Translations under genes and position numbers: made by a program
From: Alistipes sp.
Lineage (GTDB): Bacteria > Bacteroidota > Bacteroidia > Bacteroidales > Rikenellaceae
Direction of reading: 5' to 3'
Length of the DNA stretch: 35,613 nucleotides
Assembly: GCA_017560425.1 (NCBI GenBank)
Contig: JAFZEX010000008.1
Coordinates: 1-35,613 of the forward strand
The notes under the pieces: model-generated
The model's database searches: none
Seen by the model: the letters and a program-made list of their open reading frames with translations, nothing else
Told to the model about the DNA's origin: nothing
Shown: piece by piece, positions 16,289 to 24,302 of the stretch
Layout: the number at the start of each line of letters is the position of its first letter
How positions within the stretch are numbered: position 1 is the stretch's first letter

Positions 16289-16307
16289 CCAAATCATAAT
16301 GATTTGG
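16289..16307. promoter_or_regulatory. Perfect 19-bp palindrome between rbr and ettA
   Basis: CCAAATCAT-A-ATGATTTGG, nine-bp arms around one base. It lies 46 bp upstream of the rubrerythrin start and includes the TTTG -33 element of the ettA promoter. Size and symmetry suit a dimeric repressor; the sequence is not a close match to a classical PerR or Fur box. Confidence 0.6.
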
Positions 16308-16334
16308 GAGTTATTAGAAAAATACCTATCTTTG
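16303..16334 (+). promoter_or_regulatory. Promoter of ettA-hisS
   Basis: TTTG at 16303-16306, 20 bp, TATCTTTG at 16327-16334: complete consensus. Predicted leader about 37 nt to the ATG at 16376. Confidence 0.75.
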
Positions 16335-16375
16335 TCGGATAAATGGAAAACGAATAATTATAAAACATAAATCAC

Positions 16376-18055
16376 ATGGCAGACGAGAAAATTATATTTT
16401 CGATGGTTGGTGTGAGCAAGGTGCTTAACAACAACAAGAAAATTTTGAACAACATCTACCTTTCGTTCTTCTATGGCGCCAAGATCGGTATCATCGGTCT
16501 TAACGGTTCGGGTAAGTCTACCCTCATGAAGATCATCGCAGGTATCGACAAGAGCTTTCAGGGCGAGGTGGTATTCTCTCCTGGCTACAGCGTAGGTTAT
16601 CTTGAGCAGGAGCCACAGCTCGACCCAACAAAGACCGTTAAGGAGATTGTTGAGGAGGGTGCAGCATCAACAGTAGCACTTCTCAAGGAGTACGAGGAGA
16701 TTAACATGAAGCTCTGCGAGCCAATGTCTGACGACGAGATGGCACGCCTCATCGAGCGCCAGGGCGAGCTCTACGAGAAGATCGACCAGGTAAACGGCTG
16801 GGAGCTTGATAGCGTATTGGAGCGTGCGATGGACGCTTTGCGCTGTCCAGACCCCGATCAGAACGTCAGCGTCTTGTCGGGTGGTGAGCGTCGCCGAGTA
16901 GCACTATGCCGTTTGTTGTTGCAGCAGCCTGACGTATTGCTTCTCGATGAGCCTACCAACCACCTCGATGCTGAGAGTATCGACTGGTTGGAGCAGCACC
17001 TCCAGCAGTACAAGGGTACAGTAATCGCCGTTACGCACGACCGTTACTTCCTCGACAACGTAGCTGGCTGGATTCTTGAGCTCGACCGTGGCGAGGGTAT
17101 TCCATGGAAGGGCAACTACTCTGGTTGGTTGGAGCAGAAGACTCAGCGCATGGCTATGGAGGAGAAGCAGGAGAGCAAGCGTCGCAAGACCCTCGAGAGA
17201 GAGTTGGAGTGGGTGCGCATGTCACCATCAGGCCGTCACGCCAAGTCGAAGGCTCGTCTTTCAGCCTACGACAAGCTTATGAACGAGGACACAAAGGAGC
17301 GTGAGGAGAAGCTCGAGATCTACATCCCTAACGGTCCACGTTTGGGTGATGTGGTTATCGAGGCTCATGGCGTATCTAAGGCATATGGCGATCGTGTACT
17401 CTACGAGAATCTTGAGTTCTCACTTCCACCAGCAGGTATCGTGGGTGTTATCGGTGCTAACGGTACCGGTAAGACTACCCTATTCCGCATGATTATGGGT
17501 CTTGAGGAGCCATCAGCAGGTAGCTTCCGTGTAGGCCCTACTGTGAAGCTTGCATATGTCGATCAGCAGCACAAGTCAATCGACCCAGAGAAGACCGTAT
17601 ACGAAGTAATCTCGCAGAACTCTGACCTTATTCAGCTTGGCAACCGCCAGGTGCCAGCACGTGCCTACGTAGGTCGTTTCAACTTCAACGGCGCTGACCA
17701 GGAGAAGAAGTGTGGTGTATTGTCGGGTGGTGAGCGTAACCGTCTTCACCTTGCTCTCGCACTCAAGGAGCAGGGCAACGTACTCTTGCTCGATGAGCCT
17801 ACCAACGATATCGACGTTAATACATTGCGTGCGTTGGAGGAGGGTCTCGAGAACTTCGCTGGCTGTGCAGTAGTTATCTCGCACGACCGTTGGTTCTTGG
17901 ATCGTATCGCTACTCACATCCTCTCATTCGAGGGCGACTCTAAGGTTGTCTTCTACGAGGGTTCATACTCAGAGTACGAGGCTTGGAAGAAGGCCCAGGG
18001 CGAGGATACAACACCTAAGCGAGTTAAGTATAAGAAGCTATTGGCAGAGCAGTAG
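16376..18055 (+). CDS. ettA: ABC-F translational throttle EttA
   Basis: A 559-residue soluble ABC-F ATPase that binds the ribosomal E site and gates the first peptide bond according to energy state. Two ATPase domains: Walker A GLNGSGKST (41-49) and GANGTGKTT (about 361-369); signatures LSGGERRRVAL and LSGGERNRLHL; Walker B LLLDEPTNHLD and LLLDEPTNDID. The inter-domain linker is charged, and the LEQKTQRMAMEEKQESKRRKT part is the typical EttA region. There are no membrane helices. Its codons favour GGT, CGT and AAC more than its neighbours' do, a sign of high expression. It is followed at 15 bp by hisS, so the pair forms a translation operon. The alternative ABC-F type, Uup, is unlikely since there is no long C-terminal coiled coil. 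Confidence 0.94.
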   Translation: MADEKIIFSMVGVSKVLNNNKKILNNIYLSFFYGAKIGIIGLNGSGKSTLMKIIAGIDKSFQGEVVFSPGYSVGYLEQEPQLDPTKTVKEIVEEGAASTVALLKEYEEINMKLCEPMSDDEMARLIERQGELYEKIDQVNGWELDSVLERAMDALRCPDPDQNVSVLSGGERRRVALCRLLLQQPDVLLLDEPTNHLDAESIDWLEQHLQQYKGTVIAVTHDRYFLDNVAGWILELDRGEGIPWKGNYSGWLEQKTQRMAMEEKQESKRRKTLERELEWVRMSPSGRHAKSKARLSAYDKLMNEDTKEREEKLEIYIPNGPRLGDVVIEAHGVSKAYGDRVLYENLEFSLPPAGIVGVIGANGTGKTTLFRMIMGLEEPSAGSFRVGPTVKLAYVDQQHKSIDPEKTVYEVISQNSDLIQLGNRQVPARAYVGRFNFNGADQEKKCGVLSGGERNRLHLALALKEQGNVLLLDEPTNDIDVNTLRALEEGLENFAGCAVVISHDRWFLDRIATHILSFEGDSKVVFYEGSYSEYEAWKKAQGEDTTPKRVKYKKLLAEQ

Positions 18056-18070
18056 ACTATTTGAACGATT

Positions 18071-19411
18071 ATGGCACAAAAACCATCTATACCAAAGGGT
18101 ACACGTGACTTCTCACCTGAAGAGATGATGCGTCGCACCTATATATTTGATACTATCAAGAGCGTATTCCGCCTATTTGGCTACGCACCTCTCGAGACCC
18201 CATCAATGGAGAATCTCTCTACACTATTGGGCAAGTATGGCGACGAGGGCGACAAGCTCTTGTTCAAGATTCTCAACTCGGGCGACTACGGCGCAAAGCT
18301 CTCAGAGGAGGAGCTACGCCAGGCGTCAAAGATTTCAGAGAAGGGTCTTCGCTACGACCTCACTGTGCCTTTTGCACGCTACGTCGTACAGCACCAGAAC
18401 GAGATTGTATTCCCATTCAAGCGTTATCAGATTCAGCCCGTGTGGCGTGCTGACCGCCCTCAGAAGGGTCGCTATCGTGAGTTCTACCAGTGCGACGTAG
18501 ATGTCATCGGCTCAACATCGCTCCTCTCGGAGGTTGAATTGGTTGATATCGTGAGCCGTGTATTCTCAAAGCTCGGCATCTCGGTGACACTCAAGATGAA
18601 CAACCGTAAGATATTGTTCGGTATCGCTGAGTCTATCGGCCATGCCGACAAGATGATTGACATCACCGTGGCTATCGACAAGCTTGACAAGATTGGCTTG
18701 GACAACGTAAAGGCAGAGCTTCGTGAGCGTGGCATCGACAACGAGGCTATTGCTAAGCTTCAACCAATACTTGAGCTTAGCGGCACTAATGCCGAGAAGT
18801 TGGAGAAGTTGGCAAGCGTGATTGGGGCATCAGAAACAGGCGTTAAGGGCATCGAGGAGATGCGTACAATATTCTCAAATATCGAGGCTCTTGGCATCAA
18901 CCTCACTCCCGAGCTCGACCTATCGTTGGCACGTGGTTTGAACTACTATACAGGTGCAATCTTCGAGGTGAAGGCTAACGACTTCCAGATTGGCTCAATC
19001 TCGGGCGGTGGTCGCTACGACGACCTTACAGGCATCTTCGGCATGCCAGGAATGTCGGGCGTAGGCATCTCGTTTGGTGCTGATCGCATCTACGATGTTA
19101 TGCTCGGTCTTAACCTCTTCCCCGAGGAGCTTGCTTGCTCAACAAAGGTATTCTTCGTAAACCTTGGCGAGAATGAGCAGCTTGCATCTATGCGACTTAT
19201 CTCTGAGCTACGCAACAAGGGTATCTCTGCCGAGATCTACCCTGAGAGCGCAAAGATGAAGAAGCAGATGGAGTACGCCAACCGCCGTGGCATTCCTTAT
19301 GTTGTTATCATCGGCTCAAACGAGCTTGAGCGCAAGGTGGCAACACTCAAGGACATGCGCTCGGGCGAGCAGCGTGAGCTAAGCTTCGAGGAGCTTGTAG
19401 CAACACTATAA
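18071..19411 (+). CDS. hisS: Histidyl-tRNA synthetase
   Basis: A 446-residue class II aminoacyl-tRNA synthetase that charges tRNA-His. The N-terminus [17 protein letters not shown] is the family hallmark. Motif 2 region: [23 protein letters not shown]. The histidine-specific loops [14 protein letters not shown] and SGGGRYDDL are present, as is motif 3 [15 protein letters not shown]. The C-terminal anticodon-binding domain (about 345-446) has [13 protein letters not shown] and [11 protein letters not shown]. It starts 15 bp after ettA, no promoter between, so probably co-transcribed. A hairpin 18 bp past its stop may attenuate read-through into the protease gene. Confidence 0.98.
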   Translation: MAQKPSIPKGTRDFSPEEMMRRTYIFDTIKSVFRLFGYAPLETPSMENLSTLLGKYGDEGDKLLFKILNSGDYGAKLSEEELRQASKISEKGLRYDLTVPFARYVVQHQNEIVFPFKRYQIQPVWRADRPQKGRYREFYQCDVDVIGSTSLLSEVELVDIVSRVFSKLGISVTLKMNNRKILFGIAESIGHADKMIDITVAIDKLDKIGLDNVKAELRERGIDNEAIAKLQPILELSGTNAEKLEKLASVIGASETGVKGIEEMRTIFSNIEALGINLTPELDLSLARGLNYYTGAIFEVKANDFQIGSISGGGRYDDLTGIFGMPGMSGVGISFGADRIYDVMLGLNLFPEELACSTKVFFVNLGENEQLASMRLISELRNKGISAEIYPESAKMKKQMEYANRRGIPYVVIIGSNELERKVATLKDMRSGEQRELSFEELVATL

Positions 19412-19429
19412 TAGCTCAACCATAAACAA

Positions 19430-19465
19430 AATAGCGGAGATAATGTCAAAATTTTCTCCGCTATT
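19430..19465 (+). terminator. Hairpin after hisS, possible attenuator
   Basis: Perfect 11-bp inverted repeat (AATAGCGGAGA / TCTCCGCTATT) with a 14-nt loop. No U-tract follows (CGTTATATA), so it may be a weak or Rho-dependent terminator or an RNA-stabilising element. It lies between hisS and the protease ATG. Confidence 0.4.
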
Positions 19466-19493
19466 CGTTATATATAGCCAACAGTTTTTAAGC

Positions 19494-21041
19494 ATGAAAC
19501 ACCTACTATTTACCCTTTTATCTCTTGTTGCATTTATCGGCAGTGCATCAGCGCAACTTACTGAGCAACAACAGATACAAAAGCTAAACTTGGCGTATCA
19601 ACACATCCGCAACCACTATGTAGATGACATATTGCTCGAGCCGTTGGTTGATGAAGCTATTAGAGCAACACTCCATGAACTCGACCCACACTCACAATAT
19701 CTCACACGTGAGGAGATGGAGAGGTTTAGAGCAAGGCTCAATGGCGAGTTTGCAGGTGTCGGCATTCGTTATATCGTACATAACGACACGCTTGTTGTCC
19801 GCTCGGTTTTACCCAACTCACCTGCAAGCCGTGTGGGCATCATGCCTAACGACCGCATAGTTTCTATCAACAACAACAATGTGGTAGGCATCGATATTGA
19901 AGAGGCACAAAAGCTATTGCAAGGTGCAGCCGACAGCAAGCTATCCATCGATATTGTGCGTCGCAAGGAGCACAAACCACTAAATATCAGCATCAAACGT
20001 GACTACATCGAAAGCAAAGGTGTAAGTGCTTCGTATCGCATTGGCGACGTGGGCTACATAGCAATCTCCACCTTCACAAAGCCACTAAGCAACGAAGTAT
20101 ATTCAGCATACAAGGCATTGGGCGACATCAAAAGCCTTGTGATTGATCTTCGTGATAATGGCGGAGGCTCGCTAACCGCCGGCATCGATCTTTCGTCGAT
20201 GTTCCTCACCAAAGGCGACCTTATAGCCTCTACTGATGGCAAGATAGGAAGCAACACTTACCACAAAAAACAGGATCGCATAACAATAACTACCCCACTT
20301 GTAGTTATAATAAATGAGGGCAGCGCCTCGGCAAGCGAGATATTTGCAGGAGCTATCCAGGATCACGACCGAGGAGTTCTTGTTGGTCGCACAAGCTTTG
20401 GCAAGGCACTCGTGCAGCGAATCTATGACCTCAAAGATGGCTCGGGACTCATCCTCACCATTGCACGTGCCAAGACTCCTTCGGGTCGCATTATTCAACG
20501 ACCATACGAAATGGGCAAGGGCGAAGAGTACAGAAAAGATGAAGCACGATATATGCATCCCGACTCGATACAACACGACAACGACGTAACATTTTACACA
20601 TTGCACAGCGGTCGCAAAGTATATGGCGGAGGTGGCATAACCCCCGACATCTACATTGCACCCGACAGCATTACTCTATCACAAGCCATCGTCGAGGCAC
20701 ACAACTCAGCAATGTTTGAGCACGCCATAATCGACTATTTAGACACTACAAATATCGACATACTAAAGAGGGAACACCATACTATTGAGGATTTTAGCAA
20801 AGATTACACACTCGATAATAAGTTATTAAACATCTTCAATAGATACATTGGCGAAGCGGAACTCACCGACATCGACAATCGATTTATCGCAACCATGCTT
20901 AAGTCACTAATTGCCGAGCACCTATACGGAAGCGACGCACGCTATTATATATATAGTATCGACTTCGACAACACACTTGGGCAAGCCATCGCTATTGCCA
21001 ACGACGAGGAGCTGATGCACCAAACGCTAACAGCGCATTAG
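19494..21041 (+). CDS. S41-family C-terminal processing protease
   Basis: A 515-residue exported serine protease. The chosen ATG at 19494 opens a clean signal peptide (MKHLLFTLLSLVAFIGSASA, then Gln); a start 51 bp upstream would lie within the hairpin. Domains: short helical N-terminus (25-80, IRNHYVDDILLEPLVDEAI), PDZ (about 80-165: FAGVGIRYIV, SPASRVGIMPNDRIVSIN), then the S41 core (LVIDLRDNGGGSLTAGIDLSSMFL). The Ser-Lys catalytic pair is Ser-279 (GSASASE) and Lys-304 (TSFGKALVQ), 25 residues apart as in Tsp/CtpA. About 150 residues at the C-terminus are mixed alpha-beta. It should act in the periplasm on protein C-termini. Not obviously linked in function to hisS. Confidence 0.92.
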   Translation: MKHLLFTLLSLVAFIGSASAQLTEQQQIQKLNLAYQHIRNHYVDDILLEPLVDEAIRATLHELDPHSQYLTREEMERFRARLNGEFAGVGIRYIVHNDTLVVRSVLPNSPASRVGIMPNDRIVSINNNNVVGIDIEEAQKLLQGAADSKLSIDIVRRKEHKPLNISIKRDYIESKGVSASYRIGDVGYIAISTFTKPLSNEVYSAYKALGDIKSLVIDLRDNGGGSLTAGIDLSSMFLTKGDLIASTDGKIGSNTYHKKQDRITITTPLVVIINEGSASASEIFAGAIQDHDRGVLVGRTSFGKALVQRIYDLKDGSGLILTIARAKTPSGRIIQRPYEMGKGEEYRKDEARYMHPDSIQHDNDVTFYTLHSGRKVYGGGGITPDIYIAPDSITLSQAIVEAHNSAMFEHAIIDYLDTTNIDILKREHHTIEDFSKDYTLDNKLLNIFNRYIGEAELTDIDNRFIATMLKSLIAEHLYGSDARYYIYSIDFDNTLGQAIAIANDEELMHQTLTAH

Positions 21042-21058
21042 AATTAGAGTCGAAATAT

Positions 21059-21089
21059 TTTGCCAATTAGGAAATAATCACTATCTTCG
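21059..21089 (+). promoter_or_regulatory. Promoter of the PUR protein-mnmA pair
   Basis: TTTG at 21059-21062, 19 bp, TATCTTCG at 21082-21089, one mismatch to TAnnTTTG. Leader about 29 nt. Confidence 0.6.
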
Positions 21090-21122
21090 TTTAACAAAAC
21101 TACTAACCAAACTTAAATAACT

Positions 21123-21422
21123 ATGGCATACGATAATCATCGTCGTTATGAGCACGAGGATAGCGAGGAGCAGATCTACTCGAAGGTTGTTCGTGCTGGC
21201 AAGCGCACCTACTTCTTCGACGTTAAGGCAACACGTGGCGACGACTATTTTATCACAATCACCGAATCTCGCAAGTTGCAGAACAACGACGGCAGCGTGA
21301 GCTATACCCGCAACAAGATGCACCTCTACAAGGAGGATTTCGCAAAGTTTAGCGAGGGACTAAACGAGATTGTTGATTATATCAAAGAGCATAAGCCCGA
21401 TTATTTCGAGCACAAAGAGTAA
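21123..21422 (+). CDS. DUF3276 / PUR-domain nucleic-acid-binding protein
   Basis: A 99-residue, highly charged protein. The central part (about 18-90: IYSKVVRAGKRTYFFDVKATRGDDYFITITESR) is the PUR-type repeat known from Bacteroidota DUF3276 proteins and the Borrelia Pur-alpha relative, which bind single-stranded DNA and RNA as dimers. One PUR repeat is present, so a dimer would be needed to form a full fold. There is no signal peptide or membrane helix. Predicted high expression (many GGC/CGT/AAC codons). Its stop is 17 bp before mnmA's ATG, so the two are probably co-transcribed; whether it has an RNA-linked role with MnmA is a guess. Confidence 0.88.
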   Translation: MAYDNHRRYEHEDSEEQIYSKVVRAGKRTYFFDVKATRGDDYFITITESRKLQNNDGSVSYTRNKMHLYKEDFAKFSEGLNEIVDYIKEHKPDYFEHKE

Positions 21423-21439
21423 TAATTTTGCCCATAGGC

Positions 21440-22450
21440 ATGGATAAGAGCGTAGTTTTAGGATTTAGTGGCGGCATAGATAGCTGCACCGCAGCACAAC
21501 ACCTTCACAACGAGGGCTATCGTGTCGTAGCACTCACCATCAACACCACTAACGACCCTAAGCTCCTCGAAACAGCCAAGACCAAAGCTCAAGAGATAGG
21601 CATAGAGTGGCAAGCATACGATGCTACCGAGCGCTTTAAGCGAGATATTATCGACTACTTCACATCGAGCTATGCAAATGGCTCTACACCAGCGCCATGC
21701 ACGCTATGCAACACTCGCATTAAGTGGCCTATACTATGCGAAGTTGCCGACTCGCTTGGCATCTACCACATTGCCACGGGGCACTATCTCGACATTGTCG
21801 AAAGCAACAATCACCTCTACATCGCACGAGCTCTCGACAGCAGCAAAGACCAATCCTACTACCTTTGGGGCGTGGACGAAGAGACGCTTCGTCGCATGCT
21901 CACACCAATGCGCCAAGTACTCAAAAGCGACATTCGTGAGAACTTCGCAAACAAGAAGGAGAGCATGGGAATATGCTTTCTCAATGGTAGGCACTACACC
22001 GAATTTCTCAGCTCGCAGGGCATCACTCTTCTATCGGGTGACATAGTAAACAGCTCTTCAGAAATCGTCGGACAGCACAATGGCATTGCCCGCTATACCA
22101 TTGGTCAGCGTCGTGGCGTGGGCATACCCGAAGGAATGCGAGTTGTAGGGCTTGACGCAATTAATAACAGACTGATTGTCGGAGATAATAGCGAGTTATA
22201 TAAACAAAAACTTTATATTCGCGAGTGTCGCATAACCAACCCCGAGGAACTACTTTCAGCCGACGACATCACAATAATGATTCGTGGCATTGGCCGCAAC
22301 CCCGAACGCCACGTGAAGGTTGAACACCACAACGATGGTTACTGCGTAACGTGCGACGATCCGGCTTGGGCACCAGCCATAGGCCAACCTCTTGTATTTT
22401 ATCGTAATAATTTAGTTATTGGCGGCGGCATAATTTGCAGTTTTGAATAA
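21440..22450 (+). CDS. mnmA: tRNA 2-thiouridylase MnmA
   Basis: ATP-dependent thiouridylase that makes 2-thiouridine at wobble position 34 of tRNA-Lys, -Glu and -Gln, taking sulfur from a relay of carriers. 336 residues from the ATG at 21440 (a TTG 12 bp upstream is possible but less likely). The PP-loop is FSGGIDS (9-15). The catalytic Cys pair is Cys-90 (PCTLCNTRIKW) and Cys-179 (ESMGICFLN), as in the family. The beta-barrel C-terminus (about 195-336) reads GQRRGVGIPEGM and WAPAIGQPLVFY. All key residues are intact. Bacteroidales often carry two paralogues; only one is in this window. MnmE, which adds the other modification of the same base, is encoded at 34081. Confidence 0.95.
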   Translation: MDKSVVLGFSGGIDSCTAAQHLHNEGYRVVALTINTTNDPKLLETAKTKAQEIGIEWQAYDATERFKRDIIDYFTSSYANGSTPAPCTLCNTRIKWPILCEVADSLGIYHIATGHYLDIVESNNHLYIARALDSSKDQSYYLWGVDEETLRRMLTPMRQVLKSDIRENFANKKESMGICFLNGRHYTEFLSSQGITLLSGDIVNSSSEIVGQHNGIARYTIGQRRGVGIPEGMRVVGLDAINNRLIVGDNSELYKQKLYIRECRITNPEELLSADDITIMIRGIGRNPERHVKVEHHNDGYCVTCDDPAWAPAIGQPLVFYRNNLVIGGGIICSFE

Positions 22451-22464
22451 ATGTCGTAAATTTG
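22434..22464 (+). promoter_or_regulatory. Promoter of DedA-aroE, inside mnmA 3' end
   Basis: TTTG at 22434-22437, 19 bp, TAAATTTG at 22457-22464: complete consensus. The -33 box is within the last codons of mnmA. Leader about 25 nt to the ATG at 22494. Confidence 0.7.
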
Positions 22465-22493
22465 CCGCACGAAAAAAAATAACTAATGGAATT

Positions 22494-23219
22494 ATGGTAA
22501 AAAAACTATACGACTGGGTACTTTCATGGAGTGGAAGCCGTTGGGGCTGGATCGCTCTATTTGTTATCGCCCTCTTTGAGGCAAGCTGGTTTCCACTACC
22601 ACCCGATATTTTGCTTATAGCCCTCTGCTTGGGCGCAACAAAAAAGTCGTTTCACTTTGCATCTTTGTGCCTTGTGGGCTCAATCTTGGGTGCAATGCTC
22701 GGCTATGCAATTGGTCACTTCTTATGGATCGCCCCTGATGGCGAGCCTACTGGCGTGGCTACCTTCTTCTACGACCATGTATTCTCTGTCGAGAGTTTCA
22801 ACAATGTGGGTAACCTATACGACAAGTACAACTTTTGGATTGTATTTACCGCTGGTTTCACACCACTACCATTTAAGCTATTCACCATTGCGGGCGGCAT
22901 GTTCGACATCAATTTCTTGATGTTCGTCATAGCATCGATCGTATCACGTGGCTTGCGTTTCTTCCTTATTGGTGGTCTTATATGGAAATTTGGAGCACCC
23001 ATCAAGGTCTTTATCGACAAGTATTTCAACCTATTAGCATCGCTCTTCACCCTAATGCTCATCGGCTTTACAGCATTGGCACTATGGCTATTTGGCAGTG
23101 GCGAGGAGAGCACCGAGGAGGTAGCAAGCTCAACAACTGAGGTTGTAGCACCCATCGAGGAGAAGACAACAAATAGCAACGATATCGAGATTATTGAGCC
23201 ATGCGACACTTTGCGTTAA
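22494..23219 (+). CDS. DedA/VTT-family membrane protein
   Basis: A 241-residue inner-membrane protein. Start at 22494 since upstream codons are Arg/Lys-rich and overlap the promoter. The SNARE-associated/VTT domain (about 15-185) shows EASWFPLPPDILLIALCLGA, then GSILGAMLGYAIG, and the re-entrant loop AGFTPLPFKLFTIAGGMFDINFLMF. Helices number about five. The last 45 residues are a Glu/Ser/Thr-rich, probably disordered tail (SGEESTEEVASS...). Family members of the YqaA/DedA type are needed for proton-motive force and move lipid carriers such as undecaprenyl phosphate; the exact role here is not known. The 3' end overlaps aroE by 19 bp. Confidence 0.85.
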   Translation: MVKKLYDWVLSWSGSRWGWIALFVIALFEASWFPLPPDILLIALCLGATKKSFHFASLCLVGSILGAMLGYAIGHFLWIAPDGEPTGVATFFYDHVFSVESFNNVGNLYDKYNFWIVFTAGFTPLPFKLFTIAGGMFDINFLMFVIASIVSRGLRFFLIGGLIWKFGAPIKVFIDKYFNLLASLFTLMLIGFTALALWLFGSGEESTEEVASSTTEVVAPIEEKTTNSNDIEIIEPCDTLR

Positions 23220-23938
23220 TAGGTAAAAAGCTCGGACACTCATTCTCGGCAAACTTCTTCAACTCGAAATTCAAGATTGAGGAGATAGATGCCGACTACC
23301 AGCTACTCGAGATTGAGAAAATCGAGGATATTAAAGAGGTCTTAAAATCTACACCTCTTGATGGCTTCAATGTCACTATTCCATACAAGGAGTCGATCAT
23401 TCCTTACCTCGACTCGCTTGATGATGCAGCACGTGAGGTGGGCGCAGTTAATTGTGTGGAAATCAAAGATGGCAAGCTAATTGGTCACAACACCGACATT
23501 GCGGGTGTAGAGGCTTCGCTCCACTGGCTCGATGTTACCCCCGAGCATAAAGCTCTCGTACTTGGAACAGGCGGCGCATCAAAGGCCGTGCAGTACATTT
23601 TGCGCAAATATGGCGTAATCCACCTGGTTGTATCTCGTGAGAAGGGCCGTGGCGACATTACCTATGAGGAGCTAACGCCAGAAATTCTTTCATCATACAC
23701 CGTAATCATTAACACCACCCCACTTGGCATGTCGCCCGATGTGGAGAGCTGCCCTAAGCTTAGCTACGAGCACATAAACCCCAGCCACCGCATTTTCGAC
23801 CTCGTCTACAACCCAGCCGAGACAAAGCTTATTAAGCTTGCCGAGGAGCGTGGCGCAACGACAATGGGCGGTATGCTCATGCTACAAACACAAGCTATCG
23901 CATCGTGGCATATTTGGCGCAAGTGCCTCGGTATGTAA
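23201..23938 (+). CDS. aroE: Shikimate dehydrogenase
   Basis: NADPH-dependent reduction of 3-dehydroshikimate to shikimate in aromatic amino acid synthesis. 245 residues, slightly shorter than the usual 260-280. Shikimate site: GHSFSANFF (12-20), NVTIPYKE with the catalytic Lys-63, GAVNC, and GHNTDIAG with Asp-99. The NADP fold starts with VLGTGGASKAV (about 123-133). The C-terminal MLMLQTQAIASWHIW is the family ending. Its start codon lies 19 bp inside the DedA gene, so translation is likely coupled. The only other gene of the pathway would be outside the window. Confidence 0.96.
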   Translation: MRHFALIGKKLGHSFSANFFNSKFKIEEIDADYQLLEIEKIEDIKEVLKSTPLDGFNVTIPYKESIIPYLDSLDDAAREVGAVNCVEIKDGKLIGHNTDIAGVEASLHWLDVTPEHKALVLGTGGASKAVQYILRKYGVIHLVVSREKGRGDITYEELTPEILSSYTVIINTTPLGMSPDVESCPKLSYEHINPSHRIFDLVYNPAETKLIKLAEERGATTMGGMLMLQTQAIASWHIWRKCLGM

Positions 23939-23955
23939 AGAGATTTTTCCCTAAG

Positions 23956-24180
23956 CTATCTCTCCCCCAGCAGCCTGCGAGCCTCATCATAGTCTTCGGG
24001 TCGCACCATTAGGCGTGTGGGGAAGGCGCCAATAGAGTAGACCGACGAGAGATACTCGCCATGAAGCACACAAAATATTCCGGCACAATCCAAAATCGAC
24101 TTTGAGATCTCTGCCATCATAGGGTTATCGAAAGCCTGAACGAGAACCAAACTCTCTGATGATGTTGAAGTTGTAGTCAT
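23956..24180 (-). CDS. DUF2007-family small protein
   Basis: A 74-residue soluble protein (an ATG at 24210 would add ten residues). The sequence LVLVQAFDNPMMAEISKSILDCAGIFCVLHGEYLSS, then PTRLMVRPEDYDEARRLLG, matches the DUF2007 (putative signal-transducing protein) pattern: a beta-alpha-beta unit that begins with a strand, a helix that scans for substitution of subunits, and the last helix DYDEARRLL. The fold is ferredoxin-like. Family function is not established; members stand next to many unrelated genes. It is convergent with aroE, 17 bp away, with a weak 6-bp stem (AGAGAT / ATCTCT) across the junction. The upstream sequence shows only a partial -7 match (TACCTTTA). Confidence 0.72.
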   Translation of the reverse strand: MTTTSTSSESLVLVQAFDNPMMAEISKSILDCAGIFCVLHGEYLSSVYSIGAFPTRLMVRPEDYDEARRLLGER

Positions 24181-24262
24181 AGTATCAGGTTTTGTGTAAA
24201 GGTAATACATTTTTTCTTAAAAATAGTCATTCAAAGACTAATTTTTTATAAAAAATTATCGT

Positions 24263-24270
24263 TATATTTG
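24263..24270 (+). promoter_or_regulatory. -7 box of dnaE
   Basis: TATATTTG, a perfect TAnnTTTG, 32 bp upstream of the dnaE ATG. No clear TTTG at the -33 spacing; the region upstream is A/T-tract-rich, which can act as an UP-like element. Confidence 0.5.
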
Positions 24271-24302
24271 TACGATTAATTTAACAAAGCAAATATTCTG
24301 CC

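Noticed and set aside
19443-19493. Upstream ATG for the S41 protease at 19443
   Set aside because: It would put non-hydrophobic residues ahead of a perfect signal peptide and starts within the hairpin.
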